Shown in pieces: positions 53,658 through 62,535 of a DNA stretch of 64,000 nucleotides. Origin of the DNA: Roseovarius salinarum (GTDB lineage Bacteria > Pseudomonadota > Alphaproteobacteria > Rhodobacterales > Rhodobacteraceae); NCBI RefSeq assembly GCF_002834145.1, contig NZ_PHNT01000017.1, positions 1 to 64,000 on the forward strand, in the 5' to 3' direction. The notes beneath the pieces are model-generated. The model was not told the DNA's origin and did not search any database. It was given only the letters and a program-made list of their open reading frames with translations. The position numbers and the translations under genes are program-made. The first letter of the stretch is position 1; every line of letters starts with the position of its first letter.

Positions 53658-54640
53658 GCGACATCGCCCGCATCCGCGCCGCCGCCGGCCGGCTGGCGGG
53701 GCACGCGCGGCGCACACCGCTTCTGTCCTCGCCTTTCCTCGACGAGATCGCCGGGCGCCACGTGCTGGTGAAGGCCGAATGTCTGCAGCACACCGGCAGC
53801 TTCAAGTACCGCGGCGCGCGCGCCGCCGTCTCGGCGATGGCGCCGGACGCGCGCGCCAAGGGCGTCATCGCCTATTCCAGCGGCAACCATGCCCAGGGCG
53901 TGGCGCAGGCGGCGCGCGATTTCGCCGTGCCGGCGGTGATCGTCATGCCCGCCGACGCGCCACGCCTGAAGATCGCCAACACCCGCGCGCTGGGCGCGGA
54001 GGTGGTGCTTTACGACCGGGCCGGCGGCGAAAGCCGCGAAGACGTCGGCGCGCGCATCGCGCGGGACCGCGGCCTGACACTGATAAAACCCTACGACGCG
54101 CCCGAGGTCATCGCCGGCCAGGGCACCTGCGGGCTGGAGATCGCGCGGCAGGCGCGCGAGGCAGGCGTGGAGGCGGCCGATGTGCTGGTCTGTTGCGGCG
54201 GCGGCGGGCTGACCGGCGGCATCGCCCTGGCGCTGGAGGCCGAGGCGCCGGGGCTGCGCCCCCGCCCCTGCGAGCCGGCGGGATTCGATGACACCGCGCG
54301 GTCGCTGGCGGCGGGGCGCATCGAGCGCAACGCGACGGAATCGGGCAGCATCTGCGACGCGATCCTGACACCCTTGCCGGGCGAGCTTACCTTCCCGATC
54401 CTGCGCCGGCTGTGCGGCCCCGGCCTCGTGGTCACCGAGGACGAATGCCTGCATGCCATGGCGCTGGCCTTTCACCGGCTGAAGGTCGTGGCCGAACCCG
54501 GCGGCGCGGTCGCGCTGGCCGCCGCACTGTTCCGCCCCAAGGAGATCGCGGGCGACGCGGTGATCGTCACGATCTCGGGCGGCAACGTGGACGCGCAGGT
54601 CTTCGAGATCGCGCTGCGGCAGCACGGGCACACGCCATGA
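53654..54640 (+). CDS. Threonine/serine dehydratase (PLP-dependent)
   Basis: A 328-residue fold-type II enzyme starting at GTG. The PLP lysine is in HTGSFKYRGARAAV and the phosphate loop is VLVCCGGGGLTGGIALALE. It lacks the C-terminal regulatory ACT domain, so it is catabolic (serine or threonine to oxo acid and ammonia) rather than the biosynthetic IlvA. It overlaps both neighbours by four bases. Confidence 0.9.
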   Translation: MSDIARIRAAAGRLAGHARRTPLLSSPFLDEIAGRHVLVKAECLQHTGSFKYRGARAAVSAMAPDARAKGVIAYSSGNHAQGVAQAARDFAVPAVIVMPADAPRLKIANTRALGAEVVLYDRAGGESREDVGARIARDRGLTLIKPYDAPEVIAGQGTCGLEIARQAREAGVEAADVLVCCGGGGLTGGIALALEAEAPGLRPRPCEPAGFDDTARSLAAGRIERNATESGSICDAILTPLPGELTFPILRRLCGPGLVVTEDECLHAMALAFHRLKVVAEPGGAVALAAALFRPKEIAGDAVIVTISGGNVDAQVFEIALRQHGHTP

Positions 54641-55839
54641 CGGATTTCACCATCGCGTCCTTCAACGTGAAGAACCTGATCGGGCCCGGGCGGGAATACT
54701 ACCGCTTCCAGTCCTACACGCCCGAGGAATACGCTTGGAAGGAGGACTGGCTGGCCGACCAGCTGCTGAGCATGAACGCCGACGTGGTGGGGTTCCAGGA
54801 GATCTTCGAGGAGGACGCGCTGCGCGCGGTGATCGACGAGACGAACACCCGCGCCACCGCCCTCAACGCCGCGACTGTGCCTGACCGCGCGAAGCGCTAT
54901 CACCGCAAGGTGATATTCCGCAAACTGGAGGTCGAGCCGTACCACGACGCCGCGCTGGCCTTTGCCTCCAACGCCGCCGACACCGGCACGCCGGGCCAGC
55001 GGCGCCCCGGGCTGGCGGTGCTGTCGCGGCTGGGCGTCGCCGGCCCGCCCGAGATCTTGCAGGACCTGGAGGAACCGCTGGAGATCCCCTTCAAGCCGTT
55101 GCGCGGGCTGGAGGGCGACGCGGACGCCGGCGTGTTTCGCCTGCGGCGGCTGTCGCGGCCGATCCTGAAGGTGCGGATTCCGGTCGGCGGGCGGAGCGTG
55201 ACGGTGTTCAACTGCCACCTGAAATCCAAGCTGGGCGAATACATCACGCCCGAAGGCGCCGGTTTCGCCCCCGAAGAGGATCTGACGCACTACGACCCGC
55301 TCGGCCGCGCGATGGGCGAGCTGCGCGCGGCGGTGCGGCGCATGGCAGAGGCCTGGGTGCTGCGCCGCGAGATCGTGGCCGAGATCGAGGCGGGCCACCC
55401 CGTGATCGCGCTGGGCGATTTCAACGACGGCGAAACCTCGGTCAGTTCCGAGATCGTGGCCGGAGAGCGCCCTTTCCGCAACTACGCCTGGATGCTGCGA
55501 CACGACGCGACCGGCCCCGGCGACCGCTACACCGCCGAGGAAAACAAGCGCATCACCGGCGCCGTCGAGCGCGTCCGCCTGCACGCGGCCGAAAAGCTTT
55601 TCGTGCGCAAGTCGCTGCGCGACACCGTCTACACGGCGGCCTTCGGCGGCGTCCTGAATTCCATCGACCAGATCTTTCTCAGCCGCGACTTCCATCCCGA
55701 CAACGCGAAGCGGATCGGCGAGATGACCTATTTCAGCACCTTCAACGACCACCTGACCGACGGCAGCCACCCGGAGGCGCCCTACAACAAACTTGCGTCA
55801 GATCATGGACAGATCATGGCGCATATGACCCTTTTCTAG
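54637..55839 (+). CDS. Endonuclease/exonuclease/phosphatase (EEP) family protein
   Basis: A 400-residue EEP-fold protein with IASFNVKNL at the start, the metal Glu in VVGFQEIFEED, VFNCHLKSK, ALGDFNDGE and the closing SDHGQIM. No signal peptide is visible. EEP members cut DNA, RNA or phosphodiesters. Coupling to the dehydratase by ATGA suggests co-regulation, but a metabolic link is not evident. Confidence 0.87.
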   Translation: MTDFTIASFNVKNLIGPGREYYRFQSYTPEEYAWKEDWLADQLLSMNADVVGFQEIFEEDALRAVIDETNTRATALNAATVPDRAKRYHRKVIFRKLEVEPYHDAALAFASNAADTGTPGQRRPGLAVLSRLGVAGPPEILQDLEEPLEIPFKPLRGLEGDADAGVFRLRRLSRPILKVRIPVGGRSVTVFNCHLKSKLGEYITPEGAGFAPEEDLTHYDPLGRAMGELRAAVRRMAEAWVLRREIVAEIEAGHPVIALGDFNDGETSVSSEIVAGERPFRNYAWMLRHDATGPGDRYTAEENKRITGAVERVRLHAAEKLFVRKSLRDTVYTAAFGGVLNSIDQIFLSRDFHPDNAKRIGEMTYFSTFNDHLTDGSHPEAPYNKLASDHGQIMAHMTLF

Positions 55840-55898
55840 GCCAACGGCCTGCGCCATGCCCCGGCGGCGGGCGCGAAACCCCACGGAGGAGGAGAGAC

Positions 55899-57068
55899 AT
55901 GCGGACCCAAGTTGCCATCATCGGCGGCGGCCCGGCGGGGCTTCTGCTGGCGCAGTTGCTGCACAATCAGGGCATCGAGACCTGCGTCCTGGAACGCACG
56001 ACGCGCGAGGAGGTGCTCGGGCGCGTGCGCGCGGGCGTGCTGGAAACCGGGTTCACGGAGCTTCTGGCGCAAGCCGGCGCCGATGCGGGGCTGAAGGCGG
56101 GCGCGGGCCGGCACGCGGGTCTGACCATCGCCGACGGCGAGAACACGTTCCGCGTCGACCTCGAGGCGCTGACGGGCAAGACGGTGGCCATCTACGGCCA
56201 GAGCGACATCACCCGCGACCTCTACGCGGTGCGCGACGCCGCCGGGGCGCCCACCCTGCACGAATGCGCGGGCGTCAAGCTGCACGACCTCGACGGCGAC
56301 ACGCCCTTCGTGACCTTCCTGCACGGCGGCAAGATGAACCGGCTCGATTTCGACTTCGTCATCGGCTGCGACGGGTTCCGCGGACCGACGCGCCAGGAAA
56401 TCCCCGAGGACGCCCGCGTGGAGCACGAGAAGATCTATCCCTTCGGCTGGCTGGGCATCCTGACCGAGACGCCGCCGGTGACCGACGAGTTCATGTATTG
56501 CCGCTCCGACCGTGGCTTCGCGCTGTGCGCGATGCAGCACGACGGGCTGAGCCGCTATTACCTGCAATGCCGGCTGAGCGATGGCGTGGACGACTGGACC
56601 GACGAGATGTTCTGGGCGGAACTGAGCCGCCGCATCCCGTCGGATGTCGCCGGGCGGCTCGAGATCGGCCCGTCGCTGTCGAAATACATCGCGCCGCTGC
56701 GGTCGCAGGTGTGCAGCCCGATGCGCTACGGCAAGCTGTTCCTGTGCGGGGACGCGGCGCACATCGTTCCGCCCACCGGGGCCAAGGGCCTGAACACCGC
56801 GGCCAGCGACATCCACTACCTGCACGAGGCGCTTTCGGCCTGGTACGGCAAGGGCGACGCCGACGCGCTGGAGGCCTATTCGGACCGCGCCCTGGCGCGC
56901 ATCTGGAAGACCCAGCGTTTCAGCTGGTGGATGACGCAGCTTCTGCACCGCTTCCCCGAGCAGTCGGGCTTCGACCGTCACCTCCAGGATTCCGAGATGG
57001 ACTATCTCAGGGACAGCACGGCCGCGCAGACGACGCTTGCGGAAAACTACGTGGGCCTGCCCTACTGA
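55899..57068 (+). CDS. pobA: 4-hydroxybenzoate 3-monooxygenase
   Basis: A 389-residue FAD enzyme of standard PobA length. FAD motif VAIIGGGPAGLLLAQLL and the second site LCGDAAHIVPPTGAKGLNTA are intact. It hydroxylates 4-hydroxybenzoate to protocatechuate with NADPH. GGAGGAG lies just before the ATG. No pobR/pcaQ regulator or pca genes lie in the window, so the downstream protocatechuate pathway must be elsewhere. Confidence 0.95.
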   Translation: MRTQVAIIGGGPAGLLLAQLLHNQGIETCVLERTTREEVLGRVRAGVLETGFTELLAQAGADAGLKAGAGRHAGLTIADGENTFRVDLEALTGKTVAIYGQSDITRDLYAVRDAAGAPTLHECAGVKLHDLDGDTPFVTFLHGGKMNRLDFDFVIGCDGFRGPTRQEIPEDARVEHEKIYPFGWLGILTETPPVTDEFMYCRSDRGFALCAMQHDGLSRYYLQCRLSDGVDDWTDEMFWAELSRRIPSDVAGRLEIGPSLSKYIAPLRSQVCSPMRYGKLFLCGDAAHIVPPTGAKGLNTAASDIHYLHEALSAWYGKGDADALEAYSDRALARIWKTQRFSWWMTQLLHRFPEQSGFDRHLQDSEMDYLRDSTAAQTTLAENYVGLPY

Positions 57069-57151
57069 CCCGGCGCACGCCGGCGAATTTGCCGGTTGCA
57101 CCGTACCGCCCGGACGGGCCAGTCTGCACCGAAGAGCAGTTGGGGGACAGG

Positions 57152-58237
57152 ATGCAAACCATACGGGCCGCCGTGTGCCGCGAGTTCGGCGCACCGCTTT
57201 CCATCGAGGAGGTCAGCCTGCGCGCGCCGGAGACCGGCGAGGTCGAGGTCACGCTCGACGCCGTGGCGATCTGCCACTCGGACATCTCCTATGCCGAGGG
57301 GGCGTGGGGTGGCACGCTGCCGGCGGTCTACGGCCACGAGGCCGCGGGCCGCATATCGGCGGTGGGCGACGGTGTCACCGGCCTGGCGCCGGGCGACACG
57401 GTTGTCGTGACGCTGATCCGCGCCTGCGGGCAGTGCCCCAGCTGCGCCGGCGGCCGCCCCACCGGCTGCGAAACCCCGGTCGACAACGACGCCGGTCCGC
57501 TGGCGGCCACCGACGGCGGGCCGATGCACCACGGCATGGCCTGCGGGGCGTTTGCCGAGAAGGTCGTCGTGGACCAGAGCCAGGTGGTCCCGATCCCCGC
57601 GGAGATGCCCAGGGACAGCGCATGCCTGCTGGCCTGCGGCGTCATCACCGGTGTGGGGGCGGTGGTCAACGCGGCCGGGCTGCGCGCGGGTCAGGACGTG
57701 GTGGTGATCGGCGCGGGCGGCGTGGGCCTCAACGCGATCCAGGGCGCGCGGATCGCGGGGGCCCGCCGCATCGTCGCGGTGGACATGACCGATGACAAGC
57801 TGGACGACGCGCGTGATTTCGGCGCCACCGACGGCGTTCTGGCGACGCAGGACAAGCCCTGGAAGGACGCGAAGGCCGCGATGGGCCGTGGCGCCGACGC
57901 GGTGATCGTGACCGTGGGCGCCCTGCCCGCCTACGACCAGGCGCCGCGCTACCTGGCCGGCGGCGGGCGCGTGGTGATCGTGGGCATGCCGCACTCGGGC
58001 GAGCGGGCGGACTACGAACCGGTGATCCTGGCCGCCACGGGCCAGGGCTTCGTGGGCTCCAAGATGGGCGACGTCGTGATCCGCCGCGACATCCCGTGGA
58101 TGGTGGACCTCTACCGGCAGGGGCGGCTGGAGCTCGACGCGCTTGTCTCGGGGCGCTGGCGGCTGGACGAGATCAACGCCGCGATCGCCGATACCAATAC
58201 CGGAACGGCACGGCGCAACGTGATCGTCTTCGACTAG
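57152..58237 (+). CDS. Zinc-dependent alcohol dehydrogenase (MDR)
   Basis: A 361-residue class-III-like dehydrogenase. Catalytic zinc ligands appear in AICHSDISYAE and YGHEAAGRI, the structural zinc cluster in CGQCPSCAGGRPTGC, and the NAD site in VVVIGAGGVGLNAIQGA. The alcohol substrate is unknown; it may serve aromatic or sugar catabolism. A repeat copy follows the stop. Confidence 0.9.
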   Translation: MQTIRAAVCREFGAPLSIEEVSLRAPETGEVEVTLDAVAICHSDISYAEGAWGGTLPAVYGHEAAGRISAVGDGVTGLAPGDTVVVTLIRACGQCPSCAGGRPTGCETPVDNDAGPLAATDGGPMHHGMACGAFAEKVVVDQSQVVPIPAEMPRDSACLLACGVITGVGAVVNAAGLRAGQDVVVIGAGGVGLNAIQGARIAGARRIVAVDMTDDKLDDARDFGATDGVLATQDKPWKDAKAAMGRGADAVIVTVGALPAYDQAPRYLAGGGRVVIVGMPHSGERADYEPVILAATGQGFVGSKMGDVVIRRDIPWMVDLYRQGRLELDALVSGRWRLDEINAAIADTNTGTARRNVIVFD

Positions 58238-58254
58238 GGGCGGCCCGCTCGACC

Positions 58255-58303
58255 GGGGGGCCGGCCCCCCGGACCCCCCGGAGTATTTGACGGCAAGATG
58301 AAG
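58255..58303 (+). repeat. Dispersed GAGTATTT-loop repeat, copy D
   Basis: GGGGGGCCGGCCCCCC forms a hairpin, then CCG GAGTATTT GACGG and CAAGATGAAGG follow. The last stem is shorter than in copies B and C but the loop is identical. It ends just before the dehydratase-like gene and contains a false upstream ATG. Confidence 0.75.
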
Positions 58304-58327
58304 GCGGGGACGCCAGAGGAGGCAGGG

Positions 58328-59560
58328 ATGCGTTTGCAGGACCTCGAGATCATCGTGACGGCCCCGCCCGCGCCGGGCTGGGGCGGGCGTTACTGGATCC
58401 TGGTGAAGCTGACGACCGATGACGGCATCACCGGCTGGGGCGAATGCTACGCGGCCTCCGTGGGCCCGGCTGCCATGGACGCGGTGATCCGCGACGTCTT
58501 CGCGCGGCACATGGCCGGCGAGAGCCCGGAGAACGTCGAGCTGATGTTCCGCCGCGCCTACTCTGCCGGGTTCACCCAGCGGCCGGACCTGACGGTGATC
58601 GGCGCCTTCTCGGGGCTGGAGATCGCCTGCTGGGATATCCTCGGCAAGGCGCGCGACCGCCCGGTCTGGGCGCTGCTGGGCGGGCGCACGAACGCGCGCG
58701 TGCGCGCCTACAGCTACCTCTACCCGCTGGCACGGCACCGCATGGCCGATTTCTGGACCTCGCCCGCGATGGCCGCCGAGTCGGCCGCCGATTGCGTCGC
58801 GCGCGGCTACACGGCGGTGAAGTTCGACCCGGCGGGCCCCTACACGATCCGCGGCGGGCACATGCCGGCGATGTCGGACATCTCGCAGTCGGTGGCATTC
58901 TGCCGGGCGGTGCGCGAGGCGGTGGGCGACCGCGCCGACCTGCTGTTCGGCACGCACGGCCAGTTCACCACCGCCGGCGCGATCCGGCTGGGCCGGGCGA
59001 TCGCGCCCTATGACCCGCTGTGGTTCGAGGAACCGGTGCCACCCGACACCACCGGCCAGATGGCACGCGTCGCGCAGGCCTGCCCGATCCCGGTGGCCAC
59101 GGGCGAGCGCCTGAGCACCAAGGCCGAGTTCGCGCCCGTCCTGCGAGAGGGCGCGGCGGCGATCCTTCAGCCCGCGCTGGGCCGCGCGGGCGGGCTGTGG
59201 GAGACACGCAAGATCGCCGCGATGGCCGAGGTCTACAACGCCCAGGTCGCTCCGCACCTCTATGCCGGGCCGGTGGAATGGGCCGCCAACATCCACCTTT
59301 CCGTGGCCATCCCCAACCTGCTTATGGCCGAGACGATCGAGACCCCCTTCCACCGCGACCTGATCGGCGGAGCGATCGCGGTCGAGGACGGTTTCGTGCC
59401 CGCGCCCGAGACGCCGGGCCTGGGCATCGAGGTGGACGAGGCGCTGGCGCGCGCCCACCCCTATACCGGCGACGGCCTGCACCTGGAGATGCAGGAAGCG
59501 CCCTGCGACTACGTTCACGGCAACGCCTTCCAGGGCGGCGCACCGCCGGAAGAGAAGTGA
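58328..59560 (+). CDS. Mandelate racemase/muconate lactonizing-type (enolase superfamily) dehydratase
   Basis: A 410-residue protein with an N-terminal capping domain and a barrel carrying KFDPAGPYT, GTHGQFTTAGAIRLG, FEEPVPPD and ATGERLSTKAEFAP. These match acid-sugar dehydratases (galactonate/mannonate type) of the superfamily. The ATG at 58328 with AGGAGG upstream is preferred over the ATG inside the repeat. Exact sugar acid unknown. Confidence 0.85.
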   Translation: MRLQDLEIIVTAPPAPGWGGRYWILVKLTTDDGITGWGECYAASVGPAAMDAVIRDVFARHMAGESPENVELMFRRAYSAGFTQRPDLTVIGAFSGLEIACWDILGKARDRPVWALLGGRTNARVRAYSYLYPLARHRMADFWTSPAMAAESAADCVARGYTAVKFDPAGPYTIRGGHMPAMSDISQSVAFCRAVREAVGDRADLLFGTHGQFTTAGAIRLGRAIAPYDPLWFEEPVPPDTTGQMARVAQACPIPVATGERLSTKAEFAPVLREGAAAILQPALGRAGGLWETRKIAAMAEVYNAQVAPHLYAGPVEWAANIHLSVAIPNLLMAETIETPFHRDLIGGAIAVEDGFVPAPETPGLGIEVDEALARAHPYTGDGLHLEMQEAPCDYVHGNAFQGGAPPEEK

Positions 59561-59629
59561 TCTCGCGCGGCGTCGACAGACGTGTTATCAAGTCGAACGA
59601 CCAACGACCAGGACCTTGCGAACGTGGCA

Positions 59630-59971
59630 ATGGAAGACCCCTCCGTCTCGCCCGAGGAGATGGCCGACAGCGCACAGAGCGCGGCAGCCTACCTGAAGAC
59701 ACTGGCCCACGAGGGTCGCCTGATGATCCTGTGCCACCTCGGCTCGGGCGAGAAGTCCGTGGGCGAACTGGAACAGCTTCTGCAGATCCGGCAGGCGGCG
59801 GTCAGCCAGATGCTGGCGCGGCTGCGCGACGAGGGGCTGGTCAGCACCCGGCGCGAGGGCAAGACGATCTACTACAGCCTCGCGGACGAAAACACGCAGG
59901 AAGTCATCGGCATGCTCTACCGCCTGTTCTGCGGCCCCGGGAAGACCGGCGCGGGGCCGGGCGACAGCTAG
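59630..59971 (+). CDS. ArsR-family regulator with SqrR/BigR-like cysteine pair
   Basis: A 113-residue winged-helix repressor with LKTLAHEGRLMILCHLGSGE and the recognition helix RQAAVSQMLARLRDEGL. C35 and C101 are 66 residues apart, the same spacing as the persulfide-sensing pair of SqrR. The start is ATG 59630 (a GTG at 59624 is possible). No sulfur-oxidation gene is adjacent. It is directly convergent with the AEC transporter. Confidence 0.85.
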   Translation: MEDPSVSPEEMADSAQSAAAYLKTLAHEGRLMILCHLGSGEKSVGELEQLLQIRQAAVSQMLARLRDEGLVSTRREGKTIYYSLADENTQEVIGMLYRLFCGPGKTGAGPGDS

Positions 59972-60901
59972 CTAGGGCAGGCTGCCCAGCCAGAGCCAGA
60001 CCGTCAGGATCGACGCGGCGGTGCCGATCAGCACCGCCGAGGCCGCGACCCGGCGCGCACGGCCGTACATGTTGGCGAAGACGTAGGTGTTCACGCCCGG
60101 GGCCATTGCCGCCGTCAGCACCGCCGAGCGGAGCTCGGGCACCGGCAGCGCCAGCCCCGCCGACAGCCCCCGCGTGATCAACGGGTGCGCGGCCAGCCCG
60201 ACCGCGCAGACGTAGAGCACAAGCCGCAGGTCGCCCTCGGGGCGGTAGCGCACCAGCACCCCGCCCAGACCGAACAGCGCGGCAGGCAGGGCCGCGCGCA
60301 CCATCAGGTCCAGCCCGTCCTGCAACGGCCCCGGCAGCGCCAGCCCGGTCAGGTTGACGAGAAAACCTGCCGCGATGCCCAGTATAAGCGCGTTGGAGAA
60401 CATCGCCTTGAGCACCTTGCCCGCCAGCGCCGGCGCCGTGTGCCCGCGCGCGCGGACCACCTCCATCACGGTGATGCCGATGCCGTAGCAGAACGGCGAA
60501 TGCAGCGCGATGATCGCGTAGTTCGCGGTCAGCGCGTCCGGCCCGTAGGCGCGTTCGGTGATCGGCAGACCCAGCAGCAGGGAGTTCGAGAACAGGCAGC
60601 AGAAGCCGACGGCGACGGCGTCCTCCCAGTCGCGGCCGAAGATGAGCCGCGCGCCGAACAGCCCCAGAAGGAAGCCGCCCAGCGCGCCGGCGTAGAACGA
60701 CGTCAGCAGCCGCCAGTGGAACGTCTGGCCCAGATCGAGGCAGGCGATGGCCACGAACAGCAGGCAGGGGATGGCGAAGTGCTGGGTAAAGCGCATCAGC
60801 CCGTCAACGCCCGACTCCGGGAACCAGCCGCGCCAGACCGCGAGGTAGCCGAAGCCGATCACCACGAAAACCGGCAGGATGACCTCGAGCAGCGCCTGCA
60901 C
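59972..60901 (-). CDS. AEC-family (auxin efflux carrier) transporter
   Basis: A roughly 309-residue protein with about ten membrane helices and the AEC start VILPVFVVIGFGYLAVWRG. Conserved parts include FSNSLLLGLPITERAYG and AMAPGVNTYVFA. It likely exports organic anions. The start is probably GTG 60901, five bases after the upstream MBL stop. Its own stop meets the ArsR-type stop with no gap. Confidence 0.87.
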   Translation of the reverse strand: MQALLEVILPVFVVIGFGYLAVWRGWFPESGVDGLMRFTQHFAIPCLLFVAIACLDLGQTFHWRLLTSFYAGALGGFLLGLFGARLIFGRDWEDAVAVGFCCLFSNSLLLGLPITERAYGPDALTANYAIIALHSPFCYGIGITVMEVVRARGHTAPALAGKVLKAMFSNALILGIAAGFLVNLTGLALPGPLQDGLDLMVRAALPAALFGLGGVLVRYRPEGDLRLVLYVCAVGLAAHPLITRGLSAGLALPVPELRSAVLTAAMAPGVNTYVFANMYGRARRVAASAVLIGTAASILTVWLWLGSLP

Positions 60902-60906
60902 CGCGC

Positions 60907-61704
60907 TCAGACCGTGTAGGTGAGGGTCATGCCGTCGTAGGCAGGCGTGACGTGCTCGGGCGTCTCCGCGTCCACCGTGCGGTAATCCATGTCGATGTGC
61001 ATGTTGGTCAGCACCGCCCGGCGCGGCCTTGCCCGCGCGATCCACTCCAGCGATTTGTCCAGATGCGCGTGCGTGGGATGGGGCGTGCGGCGCAGCGCAT
61101 CGAGGATCCAGCAATCCAGCCCCTCAAGCATGGGCCAGGACGCGTCGGGAATGCTTTCCACGTCCGGCAGGTAGGCCAGGTCGCCGATGCGGAACCCCAG
61201 CGCGTCGATGGCGCCGTGGTGCACCCCGAAGGGGCGCAGCGTGACGGGTCCGCCCGCCCCGTCGATCATCACGTCACCATCGATCGTGTACATGTCGAGG
61301 ATCGGCGGATACGGGGACCCTTCGGGCTGCATGAAGGCGTAGCCGAACCGAGAATAAAGCGTGTTCTGCGTGGCGCCGTCGGCCCAGACCGGCAACCTTT
61401 GCTTCATGTTGAAGACGATCATGCGCAGATCGTCCAGGCCGTGCACGTGATCGGCGTGGTCGTGGGTGTAGACGACCGCGTCGAGCTGGCCCACCCCGGC
61501 GTCCAGCAGCTGGGCGCGCAGATCGGGCGAGGTATCCACCAGAACACGGGTCACCCCGCCCTCGCCCGTCTGTTCGATCAGCAACGAGCACCGGCGACGC
61601 TGGTTGCGCGGCTCCGCGGGGTCGCAATCACCCCAATGGTCGCCCAGCCGCGGCACCCCGCCCGAGGACCCGCAGCCCAGAATGGTGAACCGCCGTTCGC
61701 CCAT
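60907..61704 (-). CDS. MBL-fold metallo-hydrolase, PhnP-like
   Basis: A 265-residue protein with ILGCGSSGGVPRLGDHWG, the metal motif VYTHDHADHVHGLDDLR and later HPTHAHLDKSLEW. It resembles PhnP-type cyclic phosphodiesterases. It overlaps tatD (TGATG). The tmk-holB-tatD-MBL order is a conserved alphaproteobacterial block. Substrate unknown. Confidence 0.9.
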   Translation of the reverse strand: MGERRFTILGCGSSGGVPRLGDHWGDCDPAEPRNQRRRCSLLIEQTGEGGVTRVLVDTSPDLRAQLLDAGVGQLDAVVYTHDHADHVHGLDDLRMIVFNMKQRLPVWADGATQNTLYSRFGYAFMQPEGSPYPPILDMYTIDGDVMIDGAGGPVTLRPFGVHHGAIDALGFRIGDLAYLPDVESIPDASWPMLEGLDCWILDALRRTPHPTHAHLDKSLEWIARARPRRAVLTNMHIDMDYRTVDAETPEHVTPAYDGMTLTYTV

Positions 61705-62510
61705 CAGGCGGCCGCCTGCCACGCGGCGGCCTTGGAAAACAGCCGGTCGAAATTGGCCTGCGTCCGGGCGGCGAAATCGGGCCAGTCCATGCCCATGGTC
61801 TCGGCGCCGACCTTGGCGGTGTGCACGGTGTAGGCGGGCTCGTTGCGCTTGCCGCGATAGGGCGGCGGCGCAAGATAAGGGGCGTCGGTTTCCACCAGGA
61901 TGCGATCGCGCGGGGCGGCGGCGAAGATGTCGCGCAGCTCGCGGCTTTTCGGGAATGCCGCGATGCCCGACATCGACAGGTAGAAGCCAAGGTCGAGCGC
62001 GGCACGCGCCAGCCCCGCGCCGGACGAGAAACAGTGCATCACGCACGAATAAGCGCCGTTGCGGTATTCCTCTGTCAGGATCCGGGCCATGTCGTCGTCC
62101 GCGTCGCGGGCATGGATGATCAGCGGCAGCCCGGTCCGGCGCGCGGCCTCGATGTGCACGCGCAGGCTTTGTTGCTGCACATCCGCGCTTTCGCCGGTGT
62201 AGTGGTAGTCCAGCCCCGACTCGCCGATGCCCACGAACTTGGGGTGCCGCGCCATCGCCTCGAGCGCGTCGGCGCTGGCCATCGGTTCGTCGGCCGCGCT
62301 CATCGGGTGGGTGCCGGCGGCATAGAACACCGGGTCGTGCGCCTCGGCGATGGCGCGCACGCGGGGTTCAAGCCGCAGCTTGGTGCAGATGGTGACCATG
62401 CGGGTGACCCCGGCCGCGACCGCGCGGCCGATCACCTCGGCGCGTTCCTCGTCGAAATCGGGGAAATCAAGGTGGCAATGGCTGTCGGTGATCTCGATAC
62501 GCTCGGTCAT
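61704..62510 (-). CDS. tatD: TatD-family metal-dependent hydrolase
   Basis: A 268-residue TIM-barrel enzyme with ITDSHCHLDFPDFDEER (HxH), GIGESGLDYHY (catalytic Glu), and ILVETDAPYLAPPPYRGKRN at the C-terminus. TatD proteins are 3'-5' DNA exonucleases linked to oxidative DNA repair. It is 25 bases downstream of holB and coupled to the MBL gene. Confidence 0.95.
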   Translation of the reverse strand: MTERIEITDSHCHLDFPDFDEERAEVIGRAVAAGVTRMVTICTKLRLEPRVRAIAEAHDPVFYAAGTHPMSAADEPMASADALEAMARHPKFVGIGESGLDYHYTGESADVQQQSLRVHIEAARRTGLPLIIHARDADDDMARILTEEYRNGAYSCVMHCFSSGAGLARAALDLGFYLSMSGIAAFPKSRELRDIFAAAPRDRILVETDAPYLAPPPYRGKRNEPAYTVHTAKVGAETMGMDWPDFAARTQANFDRLFSKAAAWQAAA

Positions 62511-62535
62511 GTCGTCCCTGCCCGCGCGCCCGGTC

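Noticed and set aside
57062..59518. An 818-residue minus-strand open frame
   Set aside because: It is antisense to two well-defined enzymes (alcohol dehydrogenase and enolase-superfamily protein) and has no family features.
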